Shown one piece after another: positions 57,772 through 64,000 of a stretch of 64,000 nt of DNA. Positions within the stretch are counted from its first letter, which is position 1, and the number at the start of each line of letters is the position of its first letter. The notes below the pieces were generated by a model. That model did not search any database. It was not told where the DNA came from and saw nothing but the letters and a program-made list of their open reading frames with translations. This stretch comes from RGIG5299 sp045588575 (GTDB lineage Bacteria > Bacillota > Clostridia > Oscillospirales > RGIG5299), in the NCBI GenBank assembly GCA_045588575.1, contig JAZNEJ010000008.1:272344-336343 (forward strand). The letters run 5' to 3'. The translations under genes were made by a program, and so were the position numbers.

Positions 57772-59109
57772 TTATCCGCAAAGCAGATAAAAAATTGAAG
57801 AAGAGAATACAAACAAAACCGAAACTGCCGAAAGCCAAGCTTTCAAGGTCTTGCTTTTAATTTCCTTTAATCCCAGGGGAACAATGCAGACGAGAGAGAA
57901 AAGCAACGGTGTTAAATATCTGAAATCGGCAGTGCAACCGAAGGGGTAATTGGCGTTAAAATAAAGGAAAAAACCAAAGGTTAAAACGAAATTTCCCAAA
58001 ACTATGAATTTAAGCATTTTATCGGTTTTGCCAAAGGCAAACCTCGCCGAAAGAAAGCTTGCGGCGGCGGTAAAAATTGCGCCGAAAAAGGTAACGATTC
58101 TTCCGAGTACAGTTGGGAAAAATTCGCCGAAACGGGTTGAAAAGCTTCCAAAAGCCGCGCCCCACTCGCCGAAAAGACTCGTCTTAAAGGCGGTTGAAAG
58201 AAGGTTGTGGCGGTAGGCATCGGAAAAAGGCGATTCAAAATCGGGCGCATAGTAGCCGAAAAGCCTTTGAATAAAGGGCAAATCAATATATTGCCAGTTG
58301 TCGTCGCCCATATAGGCAACGTAACCGAGCTCCTGACCGAAGAGAAGATAATTTCTCAGGGTGTAAGAAAGCCCTAACGGAATGCAAACAATACCGAAGA
58401 CCGCAAACTGCAAAATAAGATTGCCCACGCCTTTTCTTTCCTTAATAGCTTTAATTAAAATAACGAGGAAACAAACGGCGGTAATGGGAGCAATTAAAAC
58501 GCCCGAAAATTTCGAAAGCATAGAAAGCGAAATGCCAAGCGCAATTCCTATTATATTAAAGAAAGTGGGATTTTTATACCATCTTATTGTGAAAAGGAAA
58601 GAAACGCCGTAAAGCAAATAGGTCAGCATATCGTTGTTAAGCGATGCCGAGAGAATAATATTGGTTGGATGAAAAGCAAAAACGGAAAAGGCAATAAGCC
58701 TGTAAACACCCGTAACTGAAAGCTCCTTTAAAACGAGCAAGGCAATATAAAGCAGCAGGACGCTGTAAACAAAGGGAACAACCTGCAAAATATCGGAAAT
58801 TTTTGCATCGTCGGGGTTTAAGTCTTTGTCGGTAATTATATCGGAAAGAACAGAATAGCCGCCCGCAAGCACCAAATGGTTAAGAGGCGGATGGCAAAAC
58901 TGCCATTCGTTTGTAGAAGGAAGATGTCCCTCGTTTGCAATTATTTTAACGTATTCGTAATGCCCGCTTTTACCCGTCCAATCGTGCTGACGCTGATAAG
59001 GCCCTGTTAAAACGCCGTAAAACATTCTCAAAACAACGGCGAGGATAATAACGAGAAAAAGAAGCTCTTTTGAAGAAAAATCAATTTTCAGAAGCTTTTT
59101 TGGTTTCAT
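57772..59109 (-). CDS. GT39-like membrane glycosyltransferase
   Basis: A 445-residue integral membrane protein with about 11 hydrophobic segments. The first luminal-type loop after helix 1 contains QRQHDWTG and NEWQFCHPPLNHLVLAGGYS, as in PMT/ArnT-type GT-C enzymes that use polyprenyl-phosphate sugars. The acidic pair usual in GT39 is represented by HDW. I use the ATG at 59109, preceded by GGAAAG; the start at 59124 lies before that SD. It overlaps the end of the FAD oxidoreductase gene by 29 bases. Confidence 0.8.
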   Translation of the reverse strand: MKPKKLLKIDFSSKELLFLVIILAVVLRMFYGVLTGPYQRQHDWTGKSGHYEYVKIIANEGHLPSTNEWQFCHPPLNHLVLAGGYSVLSDIITDKDLNPDDAKISDILQVVPFVYSVLLLYIALLVLKELSVTGVYRLIAFSVFAFHPTNIILSASLNNDMLTYLLYGVSFLFTIRWYKNPTFFNIIGIALGISLSMLSKFSGVLIAPITAVCFLVILIKAIKERKGVGNLILQFAVFGIVCIPLGLSYTLRNYLLFGQELGYVAYMGDDNWQYIDLPFIQRLFGYYAPDFESPFSDAYRHNLLSTAFKTSLFGEWGAAFGSFSTRFGEFFPTVLGRIVTFFGAIFTAAASFLSARFAFGKTDKMLKFIVLGNFVLTFGFFLYFNANYPFGCTADFRYLTPLLFSLVCIVPLGLKEIKSKTLKAWLSAVSVLFVFSSSIFYLLCG

Positions 59110-60646
59110 GGTAACTTTCCTCAACGTTAACGTTCCAAACGTCTTGCTTGTTTTCGCCGCCGTTTAAAATAGATTTAACGGCGTAAAAAGCGGTGAGCAT
59201 AGAGTGGTCCATATTGTTGTAGCGGTGTTGACCGTTTCTGCCGATGCAATAAAGATTTTCAAAGGAAGAAAGCCAATTTTTCACCTCGTCAAAACGCTCG
59301 TAACTGCCGAAATAAGCAGGATAAGCCTTTTTAACCTTAAATCTCACCGCATCAAAAACGTTTTCGTCCTTAATAATGTTAAGAGAGATAAGCTCGTTTT
59401 TTGCAAATGAGATAAAATCCTCATCGCTCATATTCCAAAGCTCGTCGTTTTCGTTAACGAAATATTCCAAACCAATCCAAACCTTGTTTTTAAAATCCGA
59501 AACGAGATACGGACTCCAATTATTAAAAATCTGAAGTCTGCCAACCTTAACCTCGGGTTCCTGAACGTAAATCCAAGTATCAGGCACAATGTTTCCAACG
59601 GTTTTGATTTTTGTTTTATTTTCAAGGTTAAGCTTATCAACCAATAAGCCGACGGTTATAAAATCTCTGTAAGGGAGATTTAACGCCACCTCCGAAACGT
59701 TTTCGGGAACGTTTTTAAGAGCAGAAATAAGGTCTTTAATTGCCATGGACGAAACTAAAATATCGCACGGCAAAACGGTTTTTTCACCGTTTTTTTCATA
59801 AGTAACCGAAATTATTTTGTTATCCTTCGTTTCAACGTCGGTAACACGGGCGTTTTTAACTATGTCGGCGCCAAGCTTTTCGCATTTTTCGGCGCAGGTT
59901 TCCCAAAGCTGACCGGGACCGAATTTAGGATACCAAAATTGCTCAATAAGCGAGGTTTCTTTACTTTTTTGACTTTTTCCCTTGCTAAAAGGCGCTAAAA
60001 TGGCATTTTTAATAGTTTTGAGAAGCGAAAGACCTTTAATTCTTTGCGCGCCCCAAGAGGCTGAAATTTTAGAGGGATGAAGTCCCCACACCTTTTCGGT
60101 GTAATCACGGAAAAACATTTCGTAAAGAGGACGTCCGAAACGGTTAATCATAAAATCTTCGAGCGATTTTTCCTCTCTTTTAACGAAAACCGATTTTATA
60201 TAGCCAAAGCCTGCCCTGACTGTGTTTTTAAAACCCATATTTATAAAGGTTTCGGGACGGAGAGAAACGGGGTAATCAAAAAACTTTCTAAGATAAAGAA
60301 TTCTTGAAACTCTTTCTCTTATAAGCATAACCTCGTCCTCGGTTTCGGGGTTTTTGCCGTTTTCTTTAAGCGGCTTTTGCTTATTTAAAATAATGTCGTC
60401 GGCGGAAGGTGCGCCCTGCAAGGGAAGCATATTACTCCACCATTCCATAACGGAATCGTCCTTTGAGAAAAAACGGTGGCCGCCTATATCCATTCGGTTG
60501 CCGTTGTGGCAAACCGTTTTGGAAATACCGCCAACCTGATTTTCGGCTTCCAAAACGGTTATTTTAGCATCGATTTTTCCGTTAAGAAGCTCGTATGCGG
60601 CGGTAAGTCCCGCAGGACCTGCGCCGATAATAACAATTTCTTTCAT
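59081..60646 (-). CDS. FAD-dependent oxidoreductase, UDP-galactopyranose-mutase-like
   Basis: A 521-residue flavoprotein. The dinucleotide fold is IVIIGAGPAGLTAAYELLNG, followed by VGGISKTV and the GGHRFFSKDD segment that parallels the GGHxF motif of UDP-galactopyranose mutases. RFGRPLYEMFFRDYTEKVWG near residue 170 and GRNGQHRYNNMDHSMLTAFY near 480 are also family marks. Its link to a GT39-like protein suggests modification of a surface sugar. The actual substrate is unknown. Confidence 0.85.
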   Translation of the reverse strand: MKEIVIIGAGPAGLTAAYELLNGKIDAKITVLEAENQVGGISKTVCHNGNRMDIGGHRFFSKDDSVMEWWSNMLPLQGAPSADDIILNKQKPLKENGKNPETEDEVMLIRERVSRILYLRKFFDYPVSLRPETFINMGFKNTVRAGFGYIKSVFVKREEKSLEDFMINRFGRPLYEMFFRDYTEKVWGLHPSKISASWGAQRIKGLSLLKTIKNAILAPFSKGKSQKSKETSLIEQFWYPKFGPGQLWETCAEKCEKLGADIVKNARVTDVETKDNKIISVTYEKNGEKTVLPCDILVSSMAIKDLISALKNVPENVSEVALNLPYRDFITVGLLVDKLNLENKTKIKTVGNIVPDTWIYVQEPEVKVGRLQIFNNWSPYLVSDFKNKVWIGLEYFVNENDELWNMSDEDFISFAKNELISLNIIKDENVFDAVRFKVKKAYPAYFGSYERFDEVKNWLSSFENLYCIGRNGQHRYNNMDHSMLTAFYAVKSILNGGENKQDVWNVNVEESYHETKKASEN

Positions 60647-60657
60647 TTTAAACTCCG

Positions 60658-62112
60658 TTAATTGAAATTTTTAATAACTCTTGCGGCAATATCGGAATCG
60701 CCTTCGTGCGGCAAAAATTTGCCGTCATACATCATTGTTTTTTCGTTTCCTTTTCCCAAAATCAAAACAACGTCGCCCTGCTTGGAATTGTTAACGGCGA
60801 ACTCAATGGCTTCCTTTCGGTCGGCAATTTTAACGTATTCGGCACCCGTTTTATCAAGGTAAGATGCAATTTCACTCATGGTAACCTCTGTGGGCTCGGT
60901 GTCGGGGTCCTCGGCGGTTATAACGGTGAAATCGGAATATTTTGCGGCAAGCTCGCCCATATCTTTTCTGCGGTTAAGCGCCTTCGTTCCGGGACAACCG
61001 AAAACGGAAACAATTCGTCTGTTCGGGAATTCCTCTTTAACGGTATTCAAAAGACGCTCGTAGCTTAATTTATTGTGTGCGTAGTCGACTATAACAATGC
61101 GGTCGGCGGCTTTAAAAATTTCCATTCTGCCGCTAACGAAAATTCTTTGAAGCGCCAAAACCATATCTTCCTTTGAAATACCCAAAAGAAAACAGGTGGC
61201 AATTGTCGCCAAGGCGTTTAAAACGTTAAAATCTCCAAGCATTGAAAGCTTGAATTCGCCTTGAAGATATTTAGAGCAAAGAGTGAAATAAATAAAAGAA
61301 CCGTCGCTTTTAATATCGGTGGCGTAAAAATCGTTTTTATCGGAAAAGCCGAAGGTGAGATAAGGAATATGAGAAACGTAAGGCAAAATTCGGTGAAATT
61401 TATCGTCGTCGCCGTAAATAACTGCGGCGCGGCACTGCGAAAACATTTTCATTTTGCACTTAAAATAATCTTCCTCGTCGGGATGCTCTTTCGGTCCTAT
61501 ATGGTCAAGCCCGAAGTTTGTAAAAACGCCAACGTGAAATTCAAGAAAATCGGTGCGATGCATTTTAAAAGCCTGCGCCGACGTTTCCAAAACGGCAAAA
61601 TCGGCATCGTTATCGCAAGCCTCACGAAGATAAGCGTTTATATAAAGCGATTCGGGGGTGGTTAAATTGTTATCATATAACTTCTTTGTTGTGTCAACAC
61701 CGTTGGTGCCTATGGCGGCGCTGCTGTGCGAAACCGAAAGAACGGTTCTTAACATTTCGGCTGTTGTGGTTTTTCCCTTGGTTCCCGTAACGGCAACGGT
61801 TTTAATGCTTTTCGTTGGGAAATTATAAAAAACGGCTGAAACTGCCGCAAACGCTTTTAAAATATCACGGGTTAAAACGGCGGTTATATTAACCCCGAAA
61901 TCCTTGTCGGCAAGATAACAAACCGCGCCCTTTTTAATGGCGTCTTCAAGATATTCTTTCTTAAAAAGCGCTCCCTTACAAACGAAAAGCGAACCGGGAA
62001 CAACCTTTCGGGAATCATCGGTTATCATAGATATTTCAAGATTTTCCGAATTAAAAACCTTGTAAAGCAGGCGTGTTTCCTGCAAAAATTTAATTATTTC
62101 AAAAAGCTTCAT
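60658..62112 (-). CDS. MurE-like UDP-MurNAc-tripeptide synthetase
   Basis: A 484-residue Mur ligase. The ATP loop is VTGTKGKTTTAEM near residue 108, with TPESLY near 150, the H-bearing GLDHIGPKEHPDEEDYFKCK near 205, and the ligation residues YAHNKLSYE near 345. The residue-selecting motif, DNPR in meso-diaminopimelate enzymes and similar in lysine types, reads AEDPDTEPTE near residue 400, so the amino acid added is not clear. This may be the sole MurE or a paralogue. I use the ATG at 62112 rather than the TTG at 62127. Confidence 0.85.
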   Translation of the reverse strand: MKLFEIIKFLQETRLLYKVFNSENLEISMITDDSRKVVPGSLFVCKGALFKKEYLEDAIKKGAVCYLADKDFGVNITAVLTRDILKAFAAVSAVFYNFPTKSIKTVAVTGTKGKTTTAEMLRTVLSVSHSSAAIGTNGVDTTKKLYDNNLTTPESLYINAYLREACDNDADFAVLETSAQAFKMHRTDFLEFHVGVFTNFGLDHIGPKEHPDEEDYFKCKMKMFSQCRAAVIYGDDDKFHRILPYVSHIPYLTFGFSDKNDFYATDIKSDGSFIYFTLCSKYLQGEFKLSMLGDFNVLNALATIATCFLLGISKEDMVLALQRIFVSGRMEIFKAADRIVIVDYAHNKLSYERLLNTVKEEFPNRRIVSVFGCPGTKALNRRKDMGELAAKYSDFTVITAEDPDTEPTEVTMSEIASYLDKTGAEYVKIADRKEAIEFAVNNSKQGDVVLILGKGNEKTMMYDGKFLPHEGDSDIAARVIKNFN

Positions 62113-62129
62113 AAAATCACGTCCCAAAC

Positions 62130-63518
62130 TTAAAACTTAAAACGGTTTCTAACCTTTCTTGCACGCGCGCGCTTACGTTTTTTGTTATAAAAAACTGCGT
62201 AGCCGACGTAGAAAATAATTGCAAGAATAATTAAAACGGAAAATATTTTAACGTAAACCGAATCGAAAAAGTCGGTTATCTGCGAAAGAGTAAAAGCAAG
62301 CTCGTCGCGAGTTATAGATGATGCAGCCACGCAAGAAACGGTGCCGTAGCTTTTGCCGTCGTAAATAATTTCATAGGCGCAAACAACCTCACCCTTTGAA
62401 ACGGGAGCATTTATAAATTCGGGAGCTTCTCCCCTGAATTCGAGCTTATCTCGGTTATATTCGCCCAAAATAAATCCGCTAACCGATGATGAAGAAACAA
62501 GATTTACCTTGTCTGCCGATTCGCCGAGCTCAACGTTAACGGTTTTGGTAATTCGTCCCTCGCCTATAAGCTCTGCATAAACGTAATTTTCAAAGCAGTA
62601 ATCCCAAATTGCATTGGTGTCTTTGCAAACTGCGGGATGGTTTCTCTTTGAATCAAGCTCCGAAAGCATTGTGATACAAAGAATACGCTCTTTACCAAGC
62701 CCCGTAATTCTGCCTTCTTTAACGGAACAAATAGAGGCGCCGAAATCGGTGCGGCTTGTTTTAATTCCGCTTACGGCGGTATTGTAAAACTCATCGCTGC
62801 TAATTAAAAATCTGTTTCCTGTGTAAAGCGGGCGCTTTGCCTGCTTGTTGGTTTTCGGAATTTGGTGATAGGCCGCATCGGAAATTTTTTCAAACGAAAC
62901 TGTCGGCTGGTCGGAGGTTGCGCCTGCCGAAATATCGTAAAATCTTTCAAGAGTAATGGCATGAGAAACAATTTTCAAAGCATCTCTTGCAGTGGTGTGC
63001 TGATAAATATCCAACGTATAATCTTCGTTATCGTCGGGAATACCGTGAACGGTGGTAAAAAGAGTGTCGGTTGCGCCAAGTTGCTTGGCTCTTTCGTTCA
63101 TTAAAACGAGAAATTCTTCGGAAGAACCGGAAATATGCTCGGCAACAACGGTGCAAGCGTCGTTTGACGTTGCAAGCATAATGCAATAAAGAAGGTCTAA
63201 AACTCTCATTTCTTCGCCGGGCAAAAGCTTGTCATTTCCGTAGCTTCTCATCGAAACGGTTGCAAGCTCTTCAAGATTTTCCACTTCTTCAAGAGCAATT
63301 AAAACGGTCATAACCTTTGCTAAAAAGGCAATGGATGTGCGCTCGTCGGCGTTTTTTTCAAATAAAACGGTGCCGGAATCAATATGCATCGCAATAGCGT
63401 TTTTTGCAGTGATTTCGGGCAGAATAATTTCATCTTCGGCGCCAACGGCAAAAGAAAGCGAGCCGATAAACAAAATTGCCGCAAGTAAACAGGTGAAAAA
63501 CCGTTTTGAAAAAGACAT
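62130..63518 (-). CDS. DacF-like D-Ala-D-Ala carboxypeptidase homologue lacking catalytic residues
   Basis: A 462-residue penicillin-binding-protein-5-family protein with a signal peptide, a peptidase S11 domain and a C-terminal beta domain, then one membrane helix (FSVLIILAIIFYVGYAVFY) and a very basic tail. All three active-site motifs are changed: SxxK reads F65-L-A-K68, SxN reads T117-S-N119, and KTG reads K253-T-S255. The Phe codon TTT is one base from TCT. The rest of the domain is well kept. It is probably a non-catalytic binder or scaffold. GGAGG lies 7 bases before the ATG. Confidence 0.88.
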   Translation of the reverse strand: MSFSKRFFTCLLAAILFIGSLSFAVGAEDEIILPEITAKNAIAMHIDSGTVLFEKNADERTSIAFLAKVMTVLIALEEVENLEELATVSMRSYGNDKLLPGEEMRVLDLLYCIMLATSNDACTVVAEHISGSSEEFLVLMNERAKQLGATDTLFTTVHGIPDDNEDYTLDIYQHTTARDALKIVSHAITLERFYDISAGATSDQPTVSFEKISDAAYHQIPKTNKQAKRPLYTGNRFLISSDEFYNTAVSGIKTSRTDFGASICSVKEGRITGLGKERILCITMLSELDSKRNHPAVCKDTNAIWDYCFENYVYAELIGEGRITKTVNVELGESADKVNLVSSSSVSGFILGEYNRDKLEFRGEAPEFINAPVSKGEVVCAYEIIYDGKSYGTVSCVAASSITRDELAFTLSQITDFFDSVYVKIFSVLIILAIIFYVGYAVFYNKKRKRARARKVRNRFKF

Positions 63519-63562
63519 CGCAAAGCCTCCATTCTAATAAGGTATTATTTTCATATAAATAT

Positions 63563-63592
63563 AGTATAACATAATTATATAACAACTGTAAA
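63563..63592 (-). promoter_or_regulatory. Probable promoter of the leftward envelope operon
   Basis: On the minus strand TTTACA (63592-63587) and TATACT (63568-63563) are separated by 18 bases, about 45 bases before the DacF-like start. Confidence 0.6.
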
Positions 63593-63697
63593 TGAAAAAA
63601 TACCATTTTTTGAAAAGAAAAAACAAACTTTTTTAAAAGCAATGTTTGGAGGAAAAATAAAAAAATGAAAAAAGTCGAAAAAAGATTAAAAAAGTGC

Positions 63698-63726
63698 TTG
63701 ACAAAGGGAAAAAAGGGGAGTATAAT
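63698..63726 (+). promoter_or_regulatory. rRNA operon promoter P1 (predicted)
   Basis: TTGACA at 63698-63703, 17-base spacer, TATAAT at 63721-63726, preceded by A-rich tracts like an UP element. The downstream sequence (63727-63832) is A/G-rich without a gene. Confidence 0.8.
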
Positions 63727-63832
63727 AGACGAGCTGTGCCGCTGAAAAAGGCTTTAAAAAGGCCGAAAAACCGAAAAAGCAAGGCAAAAAAGAAGATAGC
63801 GAAAAAAAGTTAAAAAATCTTTCAAAAATGTC

Positions 63833-63862
63833 TTGACAAAACGGATAAAAGAGTGGTATAAT
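63833..63862 (+). promoter_or_regulatory. rRNA operon promoter P2 (predicted)
   Basis: TTGACA at 63833-63838, 18-base spacer, TATAAT at 63857-63862. Two strong tandem promoters 136 bases apart with no ORF after them are typical of rrn operons. Confidence 0.8.
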
Positions 63863-63869
63863 AAAGCTC

Positions 63870-64000
63870 CTGCCGCGGTTAAGCGGTCAGGGAATGGACC
63901 TTGAGAATTGAACAATGAAAAGGACCCGTTAAATCAACTTTGAGTTGATTAACAAGAAAAAGTAATAACGAACACATTAAAAGCCAGAATGGTTTTAAGA
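63870..64000 (+). other. Probable leader of a 16S rRNA operon
   Basis: From 63870 to the window end there is no ORF. CCGCGG/CCGC-type pairing near 63873-63888, TTGAGAATTGAACAATGAAAA near 63900 (written here only in part, boxA-like context), and AATCAACTTTGAGTTGATT at 63933-63951, an inverted repeat, match the style of Firmicutes rRNA leaders. The mature 16S start is not reached. Confidence 0.65.

Noticed and set aside
60077..61665. Several 60-134 codon plus-strand frames opposite the FAD oxidoreductase and MurE-like genes
   Set aside because: They are shadows of long conserved genes, with no SD and no family similarity.

Overview
The window comes from a Gram-positive, endospore-forming member of the class Clostridia, probably an uncultured gut lineage near the Oscillospirales. 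The evidence is a cotJA-cotJB-cotJC spore-coat cluster, a clostridial S10-spc-alpha ribosomal block with a KOW-domain gene between map and infA, the zinc-binding forms of S14, S4, L24 and L36, DUF4364, DUF6062 and DUF1934 family proteins, and ABC importers without ATPase genes. Base composition is AT-rich. Strong TTGACA/TATAAT promoters are easy to see, and TTG and GTG starts are common. The order-level placement is inference.

Layout. 1-2.8 kb: the end of a WalJ-like hydrolase gene, rlmH, a TSCPD protein gene and a phosphoglucomutase gene. 2.8-3.55 kb: tRNA-Arg(CCG) followed by a tandem array of structured units, each ending in a copy of that tRNA's 3' tail. 3.6-6.6 kb: a GntR/ABC-transporter operon. 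6.7-9.3 kb: a foreign-looking islet bounded by copies of the tail of tRNA-Arg(ACG). It holds a kinase gene fragment, a zinc-ribbon protein gene, a Ser-rich Cys-rich protein gene and a decayed copy of its Cys-rich module. 9.4-19.2 kb: mnmE with a non-canonical start, mnmG, a beta-helix surface protein, a VanY-like lipoprotein, a DUF6062 gene, an OGG-type glycosylase, a NAGPA-type protein and a GT2 glycosyltransferase. 19.2-25 kb: uridine phosphorylase, cotJABC, a flavodiiron/flavin reductase/rubredoxin fusion, a C_GCAxxG_C_C protein, DUF4364, and an ECF S component.

25-38.7 kb: one long operon for an uncharacterised, probably glycan-related uptake system. It encodes a 1000-aa solute-binding protein with two extra sandwich-like regions, two pairs of MalF/MalG-type permeases, an NHL/TPR-like/Yip1-like membrane protein, a 1013-aa secreted protein with a PDZ-like segment and a hydrolase-like C-terminal half, and an amidohydrolase. 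No ATPase gene is present. 38.7-54.9 kb: the continuous ribosomal block rpsJ to rplQ, including secY, adk, map, infA, rpmJ and rpoA, behind a long structured leader. Ribosomal protein L30 carries an unusual Ala/Lys/Pro-rich tail.

54.9-64 kb: tRNA-Ala(CGC) with a related tail element, then an orphan membrane-anchored protein gene. A leftward cell-envelope operon follows: a DacF-like protein lacking its catalytic serine, a MurE-like ligase, an FAD oxidoreductase, a GT39-like membrane protein, glutamate racemase and DUF1934. The last 300 bases look like the tandem promoters and leader of an rRNA operon whose 16S gene lies just outside.

The most unusual signal is the family of tRNA-tail elements. 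All three tRNA genes here carry one or more. The element ends match the local tRNA's T-arm and 3' tail, starting at A58, while the core is shared between loci and contains a hairpin with compensatory changes.
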